A DNA stretch of 64,000 nt from contig NZ_MLQR01000020.1 of NCBI RefSeq assembly GCF_001866005.1, positions 34,953 to 98,952 on the forward strand, in the 5' to 3' direction. Position numbers and translations under genes: made by a program. Below, one piece after another: positions 25,910-35,511 of this stretch. This DNA comes from Anaerobacillus alkalilacustris. GTDB taxonomy: Bacteria; Bacillota; Bacilli; Bacillales; Anaerobacillaceae. Numbering within the stretch: the first letter of the stretch is position 1; each line of letters starts with the position of its first letter. The notes under the pieces were generated by a model. That model was not told the DNA's origin and did no database searches. It was given only the letters and a program-made list of their open reading frames with translations.

Positions 25910-27928
25910 ATGCTTAAGAAAAAAGGAAAAAAAAGTGCGCAATTAAGAAAGAGGAATAATAAGAATTTTATCTTTAATAATGCTACATTAAAAACGAAAT
26001 TAATAGTATCATTTATACTACTTGGTGTGATACCAAGCATTATTATCGCTAGTTTTGTATTTTCAGTTTCCAGGAACACTATAGAAGATAAAGTATCAGA
26101 GATGACTCATGAAATAGGCTTTCATTTAGCAAATAATATAAATACAATGATTAATGAAATCGTACAAACTACATTAATTCCTTTTGGTAACTCTGAATTG
26201 TTAGATAACCTTGTTGGAAGTGAACAAAACTTAACAGAATATGATATATTTCAGAAAAACAGAAATGCGACAGATGGATTAACTGCAATCACAAATACTA
26301 ATAGAAATCTTGAAAATATACAATTTGTACGGAATGATGGAGTTCGTTACGGTCCGCAAAATATTTATTTAAATGTACAAGAATTCATTAATTCAGACAT
26401 TAAGAAGCAGGCTTATGAACTCAATGGTACCTTATTATGGAGTCATGGCTTTCAAAATGATCATGAAAATATTTACCTATTTAAAAGTGCTAGAGACTAT
26501 TCAGGGAGAGATCGGGGAGTATTTATTTATACAATAAGTAGCGATATCTTTAACGATGTTGTAGGATCGGACGTAACTTTAGAGAGAACAATTTATATTG
26601 TGGATGAGGAAAATCAAGTTATTGCAAGTAATAATTATGAAGAAGTTGGAAATCGGTATACAGGGCATTTAAATACGAATAACAATAGTAGTGAATTAAT
26701 TTCACATAATGAATTATCAAATGGTTGGCAAGTAGTTATTTCTACACAAAAGTCTTATTTAATGAAAGAAATTAATAGTGTTGTGTATTTAATTTATTTA
26801 ATTGTTTTCATTTGTATTGTTATATCTATTTTGGTAGGCATTAAGATTACATATAGCATAACAAAACCGTTAAGTAAGATGGTAGCATTGATGAGTAAAG
26901 CAGAACATGGAGATTTAACTGTTCAAACCGATTACCTTCGAAACAATGAAATTGGTCGATTAGGACAAAGTTTTAATAATATGCTAGCAAATATAAAGAA
27001 TATTATACAAGAAAATAAAAAGGTAGCTGAAAGCGCTGTCGAAAATGCCGATCATTTAAAGAAGATTTCTAATGAATCATCCGAAGCAGCAGAACAAATT
27101 GCAACGGCCATTGAAGAAGTCGCAAAAGGGTCAGTGGAACAAGTTGATTATGCTGAAAAAACAAACCAAGAAATGAAAGGGTTATCTCAAGAAATCTTAG
27201 ACGTAACTAATAATGTAGAGAATGTGACAATAGCCACTGCTAAAACAAAGGATTTAAGTAGTAATTCAATAAGTAATATGAATGAATTAACCACACTTAA
27301 TAAAGATGTACAAGAAAAAATTTATGAGATTGAGCAAACAATTGTAAAACTAGGTAAAGATGTTACCGGTATTCAAGGAATAATAAAAATTATTAAAGAT
27401 ATAAGTGAACAAACCAATTTATTATCATTAAATGCTAGTATTGAAGCTGCAAGAGCTGGAGAATCCGGAAGAGGATTTGCTGTAGTGGCTAATGAGGTTA
27501 GAAAGCTTGCAGAACAATCAAAAGAGTCAACAATGAATATAGAGAAAATTATTAATCAAATTTTACACCAAACAGAATGTTCGGTAGATTTAGTTAGGTC
27601 CTCAACAACATTATTTGATATTCAAACAAATTCAATAAATAAAACTAGAGATTCTTTCGAGCATATATTAAATGATACGAATGTCATTATTAATGATGTT
27701 TCTAGAATCGGAAATTCTATTGCGAAAATTAATGTAAGCAAAGAGAAAGTTGAGGAAGCAATTGTAGAAATGGTTAGTGTAGCAGAACTTTCATCATCAA
27801 CAACAGAAGAAGTTACAGCTACAACAGAAGAACAATTTGCTGCGGCGGAAGAACTCGGTCACTTATCAGAAAGATTGTCTAATACAATTTTAGAGTTAGA
27901 GCGAATGATTAATAAATTTAAAATTTAA
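25910..27928 (+). CDS. Methyl-accepting chemotaxis protein
   Basis: This 672-residue transmembrane chemoreceptor signals to CheA/CheW. After a Lys- and Arg-rich N terminus comes membrane helix 1 (about residues 31-53). An extracellular sensor of about 230 residues, probably Cache-like, follows, then helix 2 (about 288-313), a HAMP domain (about 312-365) and a long cytoplasmic coiled coil. The conserved tip (about 498-536) includes [20 protein letters not shown] and [17 protein letters not shown]. The C terminus holds Glu- and Ala-rich methylation helices. The ATG follows AGGAGGAGG. It is a single gene with its own terminator. The ligand cannot be predicted. Confidence 0.95.
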   Translation: MLKKKGKKSAQLRKRNNKNFIFNNATLKTKLIVSFILLGVIPSIIIASFVFSVSRNTIEDKVSEMTHEIGFHLANNINTMINEIVQTTLIPFGNSELLDNLVGSEQNLTEYDIFQKNRNATDGLTAITNTNRNLENIQFVRNDGVRYGPQNIYLNVQEFINSDIKKQAYELNGTLLWSHGFQNDHENIYLFKSARDYSGRDRGVFIYTISSDIFNDVVGSDVTLERTIYIVDEENQVIASNNYEEVGNRYTGHLNTNNNSSELISHNELSNGWQVVISTQKSYLMKEINSVVYLIYLIVFICIVISILVGIKITYSITKPLSKMVALMSKAEHGDLTVQTDYLRNNEIGRLGQSFNNMLANIKNIIQENKKVAESAVENADHLKKISNESSEAAEQIATAIEEVAKGSVEQVDYAEKTNQEMKGLSQEILDVTNNVENVTIATAKTKDLSSNSISNMNELTTLNKDVQEKIYEIEQTIVKLGKDVTGIQGIIKIIKDISEQTNLLSLNASIEAARAGESGRGFAVVANEVRKLAEQSKESTMNIEKIINQILHQTECSVDLVRSSTTLFDIQTNSINKTRDSFEHILNDTNVIINDVSRIGNSIAKINVSKEKVEEAIVEMVSVAELSSSTTEEVTATTEEQFAAAEELGHLSERLSNTILELERMINKFKI

Positions 27929-27980
27929 TTTGATATACTTGATGTTTACTGCTATAAATTATAAAAAAATAACCAACAGT

Positions 27981-28015
27981 AAAAAGCCTCTTCTATAAGA
28001 TCGAGGCTTTTTCTT
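27981..28015. terminator. Terminator between convergent genes
   Basis: AAAAAGCCTC pairs with GAGGCTTTTT, followed by CTTTT. It lies between the chemoreceptor and the convergent spore hydrolase gene and could serve both. Confidence 0.75.
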
Positions 28016-28030
28016 TTGAGCTAGTTTACA

Positions 28031-29218
28031 TCACAATATCTTTTGGATTTTAAACATTTCCGAAAGTAATTCCCAATTTTCCGGGAAACTACGGCCTAGT
28101 ATAAAGTAACTAGCACCTCTGAGTGAATATTCATTAATAAGATCTAGTTTTGCTTTCATACTTCGAGCGTCTTCAAACCATACGATATGTTCATTACCAG
28201 CTGTGTCATAGTAGGTGAAAAATGGTGCTTGCACGTTGTAGTCATATCGGATGACGGCTCCAACTTCTCTTGCTAGATTTACTGCTTCTCTTGGTCCGAT
28301 TGTTTCTGCAAAATCAACAGTTGGATCAAATGGTAACTGCCAATCGTATCCGTATAGTGGGAGTCCTAACATAATTTTATCGTTAGGAATTACCGATGTT
28401 GCATAGTCTAGTACGGCACGCATGGTTGGTAAAGGTGAGACGGCCCCTGGTGGACCACTAAACCAACCTCCAATATCATATGTCATCAAATTAACAAAAT
28501 CAACAATTTGACCATGGGCTGCATAATCGTGATCAAGCCCTCCGAACCAAGCAACAGGTTCACTAGGCCCAACTTTTGGGGCTAACGTAGTAGAAACTAA
28601 CACTCCTTGTTCTTTAATTCTCGGTGTAATCTGCCGTAGGAATTCATTATATAATTCTCGATCTTCAGGATAATTCTCTTCGAAATCAATATTTACAGCA
28701 AAATACGGCTTTTCTGCTAAAATAGCTACTAAATTTGATACAAAGCGCTCTCTAGCTGTTTCATTCGTAAATAATTCTCTAGTGATAGTAGGTGAAAATT
28801 CCTCGCCAGTAAAATTAGTTATGACAAAGATCGGTACGGCATCAGTATCTTCAATTGCATTCAAAATTTCATCGTCATTTATTGGAGTAAGCTCACCGCT
28901 AAAGGTTACACGGTAACTTGAAACATTGAAGTAAGTCAAATATGGTGCGTATTTATAAACAATATTGACTGCATTTGGATCATCCACACGAACATAAGCA
29001 TTTACTTCAATTGGTCGATATCGATAATGCATCGGAGTTTGATAAAAAAACGGATTGATAAAACGATTAGTTGTTGGGATAACTAGTGTTTGGCCTGGAA
29101 CTAACGGTGTTTCTGGACTAATTTCATTTACATTACTTAAGATTTCCAGAGGGACACCATAACTATTAGCAATCGACCAAAGCGAATCTCCACTACTTAC
29201 AACAGCAATTTGAACCAT
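28031..29218 (-). CDS. LysM-GH18 spore peptidoglycan hydrolase
   Basis: This 395-residue protein belongs to the SleL/YaaH/YdhD group, which degrade cortex fragments in germinating spores as N-acetylglucosaminidases. It has one LysM repeat (about residues 3-48, VVSSGDSLWSIANSYGVPL...PGQTLVIP), where YaaH has two. A GH18 TIM barrel follows (about 70-390), with the catalytic motif FAVNIDFEE (the Glu is the proton donor) and later NLMTYDIGGW and GLPLYGYDW. No signal peptide is present, as usual for spore-targeted members. The ATG follows AAGGAGTG on the minus strand. It is monocistronic. The exact orthologue is not certain. Confidence 0.9.
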   Translation of the reverse strand: MVQIAVVSSGDSLWSIANSYGVPLEILSNVNEISPETPLVPGQTLVIPTTNRFINPFFYQTPMHYRYRPIEVNAYVRVDDPNAVNIVYKYAPYLTYFNVSSYRVTFSGELTPINDDEILNAIEDTDAVPIFVITNFTGEEFSPTITRELFTNETARERFVSNLVAILAEKPYFAVNIDFEENYPEDRELYNEFLRQITPRIKEQGVLVSTTLAPKVGPSEPVAWFGGLDHDYAAHGQIVDFVNLMTYDIGGWFSGPPGAVSPLPTMRAVLDYATSVIPNDKIMLGLPLYGYDWQLPFDPTVDFAETIGPREAVNLAREVGAVIRYDYNVQAPFFTYYDTAGNEHIVWFEDARSMKAKLDLINEYSLRGASYFILGRSFPENWELLSEMFKIQKIL

Positions 29219-29382
29219 AAAATCACTCCTTACTTATTCAAATTAAAATATTCCGTTATTCATTTAGTTGTGCAAGGAACACGATATCTTCGTTTATTCC
29301 ACAAATAAAACAAAATGGAAGTGTAACTTATCTTTTGATTCACCGTCTAAAGAATGAATAGTAGTTTTAAGGAGGGATATTG

Positions 29383-29892
29383 ATGGGATTTAAAATTTCA
29401 ATAATGATTTTTACTTTGTTTCTTTTTGGAATGGGAGTGACGGGATGTGGGATCAGTGATAACCAAGACTTATCTTTGTCTAGTAACGTAATAAAAACTG
29501 AGAAAACATTACCAGCTTCCTTTTACGAGTTAGCTGAGCAAGGTACGTTAGCGTACAAAGTAACAAATCAAGATGCTTTTAATGAGCATTGGGATTACTT
29601 TGGGTTAACAGGAGTTCCAAAAGATGTTGATTGGGATAGTCAAGCTATACTGTTTCTAGGGATTATTGAATCGGGGTCATGTCCACTTGAGTTTTATACT
29701 GTTGAATTAAGTACTGATAAGTCGGAATTGATTATTCATCTTAAAGCAGAAACCGAACGTGCTTGTACGGATGATGCAACCCCAAGAACATTTGTATTAG
29801 CACTTGATGCAGACGAAGTAACCGAAGTTTCTTATATAAACGTTTATAATTATTATGGATTAAACCCAAGAGTTAAAATTTATGAAAATTAA
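29383..29892 (+). CDS. Hypothetical lipoprotein, 169 aa
   Basis: The N terminus is a type II signal peptide (MGFKISIMIFTLFLFGMG) with lipobox VTGC. The mature protein is acidic and Thr-rich with two later cysteines (SGSCPLEFY and ERACTDD) that could form a disulfide outside the membrane. I chose ATG 29383 over the preceding TTG because AAGGAGGG sits six bases before it. The family is not recognised. It is monocistronic, divergent from the spore hydrolase gene. Confidence 0.8.
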   Translation: MGFKISIMIFTLFLFGMGVTGCGISDNQDLSLSSNVIKTEKTLPASFYELAEQGTLAYKVTNQDAFNEHWDYFGLTGVPKDVDWDSQAILFLGIIESGSCPLEFYTVELSTDKSELIIHLKAETERACTDDATPRTFVLALDADEVTEVSYINVYNYYGLNPRVKIYEN

Positions 29893-30129
29893 TAACAAAA
29901 GTATTAATGAAAATTCATAATTTTTGTCACTAGGATACTGTATATAGACTCGATGAAGCGTTTGTAACTCTATATAGTTTCATGCAACACATTTTTTGCA
30001 AATATGAATTCACTCATATAGAAAACATTATCGCTAAAGAACTTGATTAATTTCATTGGAAAAAGTACAAAGCTACAGTAGTAAAATAGTGAAGAGATAT
30101 AACTATGCTAAGTTTGAGAGGGGGATGAA

Positions 30130-30291
30130 ATGGAGAAACAAATTTTTGTTGGTTGGGGTACACTTGCTTTAATTAATGCTGGATTAGCACAGGGAAAGAA
30201 CAGATCTGGTCTTAACTGGTTTTTAATTTCATTGTTTCTTGGTCCGTTAGCTACCTTCTTATTATTACTACAAGAAAAATTGCCAGAATAA
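30130..30291 (+). CDS. Small membrane protein, 53 aa
   Basis: This short frame has ATG preceded by AGAGGGGGA. It encodes two hydrophobic helices (about residues 5-20 and 29-47) joined by the basic turn QGKNRSGLNW. Small Bacillaceae proteins with LINAGLAQGKNRSG followed by a glycine-proline helix exist, but no function is known. A terminator follows at 30370. Confidence 0.7.
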   Translation: MEKQIFVGWGTLALINAGLAQGKNRSGLNWFLISLFLGPLATFLLLLQEKLPE

Positions 30292-30369
30292 TATTATTTA
30301 GGACTACTAAAACAAAGACAGCAGATTTTCATAAGTTATTCTAACTGCATTATGAAGTTGTATTTTTTG

Positions 30370-30396
30370 ACCGGACGTTCATATGTTCGGTTTTTT
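30370..30396 (+). terminator. Rho-independent terminator
   Basis: ACCGGAC pairs with GTTCGGT and is followed by TTTTTT. Confidence 0.65.
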
Positions 30397-30402
30397 GTTT
30401 TA

Positions 30403-30488
30403 TAATCAGAATTTACAAATTTCTAACTTGGAAACTGTCTAGCTTCAGTGCCTTTCGCTCGTGACCAAGGCGCTTGCGCTTTTCTTAT
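30403..30488 (+). repeat. Dispersed repeat R1, copy 3 (short)
   Basis: It has TAATCAGAATTTACAAATTT and GGAAACTGTCTAGCTTCAG, then GTGACCAAGGCGCTTGCGCT. The central block present in copies 1, 2 and 5 is missing. Confidence 0.8.
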
Positions 30489-30788
30489 TTTATTGAGCCT
30501 TTCCATTCTTCAAGGTAATATATATGATTAGCTTTTTTTAGTGTAAGTTAAATGATCTTTTAGGCGGTTAAATATTAGACATAGATTATTTGAGGTTGAA
30601 AATAAACCGAGGAGATGTTATTGGAACATCCTACTTGTTTTTGTTATATCCGTATTAGAATATAGGAACGTCTAATCGATGAAGATAGTTCACGAAACTT
30701 GAAATGAAGAGGGGAAAGCTTCAGAATAAAGATATACTTTGGGGTTTATTTAACTATTTGTTGACATAATGTATAGGAGGAATGATTG

Positions 30789-31844
30789 ATGGAGATTGGT
30801 GTAAGTACGTTTGTTGAGACGACACCAGATGTTCAGACTGGCGAGGTGATAAGTCATGCACAGAGATTACGTGAGGTTGTAGAAGAAATCGTACTTGCTG
30901 ATCAAGTTGGGTTAGATGTATTTGGTGTTGGCGAACACCATCGAGAAGATTTTGCAGCCTCCTCACCAGCTATCGTCTTGGCAGCAGCTGCTTCACAGAC
31001 GAAACGAATAAGGTTGACTAGCGCAGTAACCGTGTTATCTTCGGCTGATCCGGTTCGTGTATTTCAAGACTTTGCAAGTCTAGATGGTATTTCAAACGGT
31101 CGAGCAGAAATTATGGCTGGCCGGGGATCTTTTATCGAATCTTTTCCGTTGTTTGGCTATGATTTACAAGATTACGATGAACTGTTCAATGAGAACTTAG
31201 AATTGTTGTTAAAAATACGTGAATCTGAAAAAGTGACATGGAGAGGTGGTCATCGTCCAGCTATTAACAACTTAGGTGTTTACCCACGCCCAGTACAAAA
31301 CCCATTACCTGTGTGGATTGGTAGTGGAGGTAACCCAGAATCAGTCATCCGTGCAGGGGTACTCGGATTACCTCTAGTATTAGCGATTATTGGAGGAAAT
31401 CCAGTAAATTTTGCGCCGCTTGTACAGATCTATAAGAAAGCAGCCTCAAAGGCAGGCCATGATATATCTAATTTGCCTGTGGCATCACATTCGCACGGCT
31501 TTATCGCAGAAGATACTGAGAATGCTGCAGATAAATTTTTTCCATCGACACAATACGTAATGAACGTACTTGGGCGAGAACGAGGTTGGGGTCATTATGA
31601 TCGATCGAGTTTTGATGCGGCACGTAGCTTTGAAGGTGCACTATATGTAGGAGACCCACAAACGGTTGCTAATAAAATTATACATCTACGAAAGAAAGTA
31701 GGTATAACACGTTTTATGCTACATGTACCAGTCGGCTCAATGCCACATGATGATGTAATGAAAACTATCGAGCTTTTAGGAACGGAAGTGGCGCCGAGAG
31801 TTCGAGAGGAAATCTCTAGATGGGAAAGAGGAGCGAATAATTAA
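30789..31844 (+). CDS. LLM-class flavin-dependent oxidoreductase
   Basis: This is a bacterial luciferase-like monooxygenase of 351 residues that would use reduced FMN or F420-type flavin to oxidise an unknown substrate. Family features are an N-terminal EIGVSTF strand, LDVFGVGEHHREDFAASSP, VTVLSSADPVRVFQDFASLD, NGRAEIMAGRGSF and PVWIGSGGNPES. I chose ATG 30789 because GGAGG lies eight bases upstream; the preceding TTG is in frame but too close. It is monocistronic. No substrate-linked neighbour gives a clue. Confidence 0.88.
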   Translation: MEIGVSTFVETTPDVQTGEVISHAQRLREVVEEIVLADQVGLDVFGVGEHHREDFAASSPAIVLAAAASQTKRIRLTSAVTVLSSADPVRVFQDFASLDGISNGRAEIMAGRGSFIESFPLFGYDLQDYDELFNENLELLLKIRESEKVTWRGGHRPAINNLGVYPRPVQNPLPVWIGSGGNPESVIRAGVLGLPLVLAIIGGNPVNFAPLVQIYKKAASKAGHDISNLPVASHSHGFIAEDTENAADKFFPSTQYVMNVLGRERGWGHYDRSSFDAARSFEGALYVGDPQTVANKIIHLRKKVGITRFMLHVPVGSMPHDDVMKTIELLGTEVAPRVREEISRWERGANN

Positions 31845-31935
31845 CTTGATCTAAGAATGTTTTGTTTAGGTCAGTTATACCTGTGGATGAGGATTTTCTA
31901 GATGATAACTATCTTATTTAATGCTTGTGTAGGAC

Positions 31936-31988
31936 AAAATACTAACAATCAACGAGCGATAACAATACCCACTGATTGTTAGTATTTT
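31936..31988 (+). terminator. Terminator with TAACAATCA core
   Basis: AAAATACTAACAATCA pairs perfectly with TGATTGTTAGTATTTT across a 21-base loop, 92 bases after the monooxygenase gene. Confidence 0.6.
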
Positions 31989-32156
31989 ATAGTAAGAAAT
32001 GAAGGTTTTCATTCTCATTATTATTTTTATAAATATCATAATTCATTATTTATGTATATTAGATACTTTATCAATCGTTTGTGATTAATTATAGGTTAAT
32101 GCGACCCGTTTTTGGTCATTGTGAAATTCACTCTTATAACTAAAGTAGTTAAATTA

Positions 32157-32294
32157 TTATTCTGTTTCTTTAAGTAATCCCTTTTTCTTGGCAAGGATAA
32201 TTTTTGCCTCATTATAAGATAACCCTGATTGTTTATTCAGCCGTTTAACTTCATTTATATTTGTCCCAGCAATGGTTAATTTTCTTTTATCCAT
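32157..32294 (-). CDS. Small protein with gamma-SASP-like N terminus, 45 aa
   Basis: This frame has an ATG preceded by AAAGGAGTG on the minus strand. Residues about 7-21 read TIAGTNINEVKRLNKQSG, close to the AGTNVQEVKQQNQQSG start of gamma-type small acid-soluble spore proteins. The rest is a Lys-rich helix ending LLKETE instead of the Gln-rich SASP repeat. It may be a spore storage-type protein or a look-alike. It is too short for certainty. Confidence 0.6.
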   Translation of the reverse strand: MDKRKLTIAGTNINEVKRLNKQSGLSYNEAKIILAKKKGLLKETE

Positions 32295-32577
32295 GATGCT
32301 CACTCCTTTTAAAGTAGTTTTGTTTTGCTTTTCAAAAAATATACTATACCTGTAAACAGACTGTTTTTTGCATCTGACTTATACATTGATAAAAACTAAA
32401 TTTACCAGCAGTTTTTGTCATTCTTTATGGACCCTGTTCAGCCGGAAGGTCTTTATTAATTATGTTACAATATGTTTAATATAATTTTTTGTTTATAAAA
32501 ATTTTTAAGCTAGAAACGTGGACTTTTTATATGAATTCAAATGTGAGAGTAGAGAATAATTTTTAGGAGGGTTTGAA

Positions 32578-32775
32578 ATGGAAAAAGCATTGGATAGAAT
32601 TAAAATGCAACTCGCACAAATGGATAAAGAAAATAAATGGGCAGAGGTTGATAGAGATGAGGTTATTGATCTACTAATTTTTGAAGAAATTAAGGCAGCT
32701 TCTTATCAATATGCTTATGAAAAAGTGGGGAAAATGGTAGAATTTCTCATTAAAGAAGGAGAAGCTTTAAAGTGA
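32578..32775 (+). CDS. Small hypothetical protein, 65 aa
   Basis: This is a charged, mostly helical small protein (MEKALDRIKMQLAQMDKE at the N terminus). The ATG is preceded by TAGGAGGG with proper spacing. No membrane segment or cysteine is present, and the family is not recognised. A perfect stem-loop at 32786-32835 follows the stop codon. Confidence 0.65.
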   Translation: MEKALDRIKMQLAQMDKENKWAEVDRDEVIDLLIFEEIKAASYQYAYEKVGKMVEFLIKEGEALK

Positions 32776-32785
32776 AAATTTCTTT

Positions 32786-32835
32786 CACTTATAGTTTACC
32801 GACTTTAAAGTAGGATGGTTTCTAAACTATAAGTG
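32786..32835 (+). terminator. Stem-loop after the small gene
   Basis: CACTTATAGTTTA and TAAACTATAAGTG form a perfect 13-bp stem with a 24-base loop. No T-run follows, so it may be an mRNA 3' structure or a pause site. Confidence 0.45.
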
Positions 32836-33384
32836 TAACTAAATATAAGTGAAGAAGTATTTACATTAATTTCTAAAATCGTAATTATAGGAATGGTTGA
32901 AACCTCCTCCTTTATTTTATTAAAACATAACTTAGTACAAACTAGAGTTTCAGATTTAGGAGGAAAGAGGTATGAATAAAACTTATATTACATCTTTCTC
33001 TTCTTCTACATATGTACTTTCTGGGTCGTAATATAAATCAGATGGGTCAGAATTTTGATGATAGCTACTTCCATTGAGAGTAATCATAAGCGATGATCCT
33101 ACTAAAAACTCGTTAACACTACCGACGAAGATTTTGAAACAGAAGAGGAGAGCAGTGAATTTGAAAATGAAGATAAATTATCTGAAAACAGGACAATACA
33201 GGTCGATGCAAATCTTGAAAAAGCTGACTCTCCAAGGAGTATCCGCCTACCGATCGTATAAGACGCAAAAGGCACTGTTTAATTAGATCGAACAAGCTTC
33301 ATTGATAAAGTATATAAAATCATAAGGAATAACTTATAAACTTATAGTTGAAGATTTAAAAACAATCTGATAATATTAAAGAAA
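32836..33384. other. Intergenic with an eroded coding remnant
   Basis: Around 32971-33290 a good ribosome binding site (GGAGGAAAGAGG) precedes an ATG, but the frame stops after 19 codons. A later frame reads an acidic stretch (EDFETEEESSEFENEDKLSE) that also ends. This looks like a decayed secreted or acidic protein gene of unknown family. The frame at 33074-33286 is in a third phase and is not supported. Confidence 0.3.
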
Positions 33385-33489
33385 CTAAAGGCTATGTGTA
33401 ACTGGCGAAAACGGATAACCGTAAGGGAGCACATAGTATCGAATAGCCGTTCGCCTGGGCAGAGGTAAGGGATTTATTCCCTTACCTCT
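33385..33489 (+). ncRNA. ZTP (pfl) riboswitch with terminator
   Basis: The region matches the ZTP/ZMP-sensing pfl riboswitch. Stem CTATGTG (33392-33398) pairs with CACATAG (33430-33436). Inside are a small hairpin ACGG/CCGT and the conserved GGGAGCAC segment. The 3' part carries the hallmark CGCCTGGGCA (33452-33461), whose TTCGCC can pair with GGCGAA at 33404-33409. A terminator hairpin, AGAGGTAAGGGA/TCCCTTACCTCT (33461-33489), begins right at the aptamer end, as expected for an expression platform. The class senses low 10-formyl-folate through ZTP. The next gene is serA, which feeds serine-derived one-carbon units, though it starts 310 bases further on. Confidence 0.85.
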
Positions 33490-33799
33490 TTATGCATATA
33501 GGAGGAGATAGCTAAACAACCAGAGAATAATTCAACATTAATTGTATGTAAGTAAAACAATATCATGTTACTATAACTTGAGCTTTAACTTAATATAAAT
33601 TTTCATATAGTTTATTAATATGTTGTTGGGCATGATATAATTGGAAAGATTACGTATTTCTTTGTTGAAAAATGTTAAATAATTTGTAGATTTTTTTAAA
33701 ATTTTTAAAAAATACTATTATTTTAATAGTATCTGCTTTATGATAAAATAATAATTTAGAAAATTTAAAACTATCAAAAAGAAAGAGGCGTTAAACAGA
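33490..33799. other. Leader between riboswitch and serA
   Basis: It holds a TAGGAGGAG ribosome-binding-like site at about 33499 with no usable start codon, suggesting a lost gene. A hairpin ATACTATT/AATAGTAT (33712-33732) lies close before serA. The riboswitch transcript probably runs through it. Confidence 0.35.
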
Positions 33800-34999
33800 A
33801 TGAGCACAATTACTGTAGACAAAGTAAACACAATTAAAACATTAAATAATATTGCTGAAAGTGGACTTAGAATATTTAACAAGGAACAATATACTATTGA
33901 TAACGATAGTGAAAATCCTGATGCTATAGTTGTTCGTAGTGCGAATATGCACTCAATTAAATTCAATAATGAATTAAAAGCAATTGCACGTGCAGGTGCA
34001 GGTGTTAATAATATACCAGTTGACCAATGTACAGAAACTGGTATTGTTGTTTTTAATACTCCAGGAGCAAATGCAAATGCTGTAAAAGAGCTTGTACTTA
34101 CTTCTTTAATCGCTGCATCTCGTAACCTTTTTGAAGGTGTTGCTTGGGCAAAAACATTAGAAGCTGAAGGAGAAAAAATTCCAAAGCTTGTAGAAGAAGG
34201 TAAAAAGAATTTCGTTGGGAAAGAAATTCGAGGGAAAACTTTAGGGGTTATTGGTTTAGGAGCGATCGGTGCGCTTGTAGCCAATGATGCACTTGATTTA
34301 GATATGGATGTGATTGGTTTTGATCCGTTCATCTCTGTTGATACGGCATGGAATTTATCGCGTAATGTACACCGTGCTATGTCAATTGAAGAGTTATTTG
34401 CAAAGTCTGATTATATCACTGTACACGTTCCATTAACTGCAGATACAAAAGGTATGTTTAATGAAGAAACATTTAAAATTATGAAAGACGATGTTTATAT
34501 TTTAAACTTCTCACGCGGCGGACTTGTAAATGAAAAAGATATTGCTGTTGCACTTGAAAGTGGAAAAGTTGGGAAATACATTACTGACTTCCCTAATGAA
34601 GATGTAGTAAAAATGAAAAATGCTGTACCAATTCCTCACCTTGGTGCATCTACTGAAGAATCTGAAGAAAATTGTGCAGTTATGGCAGCTCGTCAATTGA
34701 AAGAATTTCTTGAAACAGGAAACATTAAAAATTCAGTTAACTTTCCTAATGTTTCTCTACCATATACAGGAAAACGCCGTGTGGCTGCATTCCACAAAAA
34801 CGTTCCGAACATGGTTGGTCAAATCACTTCTGCTATTTCTAACTATAATTTAAATATCGCAGACATGATTAACAGCAGCCGCGGGGATTATGCATACACA
34901 ATGATTGACATTGATAACAAGGTAGACAATGACCTTATTCCTAGCCTAGAAGAGAAAATCAAACAAATCGCAGGTACTATTGGAGTTCGAATTATTTAA
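33800..34999 (+). CDS. serA: D-3-phosphoglycerate dehydrogenase
   Basis: This NAD-dependent enzyme catalyses the first step of serine synthesis, 3-phosphoglycerate to 3-phosphohydroxypyruvate. The 399-residue protein has split substrate-binding domains and a Rossmann domain with GLGAIGALVAND (about residues 152-163). The catalytic Arg lies in NFSRGGLVNE and the catalytic His in IPHLGASTEES. A C-terminal ACT-like domain (about 325-399, QITSAISNYNLNIADM) may bind serine. This is the compact SerA form, shorter than the 525-residue Bacillus subtilis enzyme. The ATG follows AGAGG. It lies downstream of a ZTP riboswitch, which suggests control by one-carbon status. Confidence 0.9.
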   Translation: MSTITVDKVNTIKTLNNIAESGLRIFNKEQYTIDNDSENPDAIVVRSANMHSIKFNNELKAIARAGAGVNNIPVDQCTETGIVVFNTPGANANAVKELVLTSLIAASRNLFEGVAWAKTLEAEGEKIPKLVEEGKKNFVGKEIRGKTLGVIGLGAIGALVANDALDLDMDVIGFDPFISVDTAWNLSRNVHRAMSIEELFAKSDYITVHVPLTADTKGMFNEETFKIMKDDVYILNFSRGGLVNEKDIAVALESGKVGKYITDFPNEDVVKMKNAVPIPHLGASTEESEENCAVMAARQLKEFLETGNIKNSVNFPNVSLPYTGKRRVAAFHKNVPNMVGQITSAISNYNLNIADMINSSRGDYAYTMIDIDNKVDNDLIPSLEEKIKQIAGTIGVRII

Positions 35000-35019
35000 C
35001 TTATAATTACAATTTTAAC

Positions 35020-35056
35020 AAAGACGCTCTCCCATTTTAAGGGTAGCGTCTTTGTT
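35020..35056 (+). terminator. serA terminator
   Basis: AAAGACGCTCTCCC pairs with GGGTAGCGTCTTT (one mismatch), followed by GTTTC. Confidence 0.75.
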
Positions 35057-35511
35057 TCATTTAAGTATAGTATATTTTCGACGTATAGAAATTTCTGTAG
35101 GAATAATACAGGTATACGCGACTAAGATAACTAGAACTAGATTTTTTATTTCATTTTCATCTAGTAATCGATGTCAGCACCGGTTATTGAATTTATGAAT
35201 ACACTTTATAAAATTGAAAAATAAGGATGGAAAAGAGGTAAAAGAATATCAAATAGAGGGACTGTTAAGTATAATTGGAATTATTACCTCTTTATTTAAA
35301 AAAGTGAAGGGAGCAGGACGAAAATGAATTAACAAAATAAAAATAGTCGTATTAAAAGTTTCTATAATAGAAATTGCTTGAAAGAATGCACTTTTAGCAA
35401 CGAAGGATACGTCATTAAAATTTAAATAAGATTACATAATGATTCAAACAAGATTAGGTACTATAAAAAAGAAAATATTAAACGTTTCGACTAGAAAGAG
35501 GAGCAATCATA
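35057..35511. other. Intergenic, no intact gene
   Basis: A 35-codon stretch near 35222-35325 (KDGKEVKEYQIEGLLSIIG...) reads well but has no start codon or ribosome binding site. Otherwise nothing is recognised. Confidence 0.3.

Noticed and set aside
33074..33286. 70-residue plus-strand frame
   Set aside because: Another phase reads a more plausible acidic peptide, there is no ribosome binding site, and the region looks decayed.
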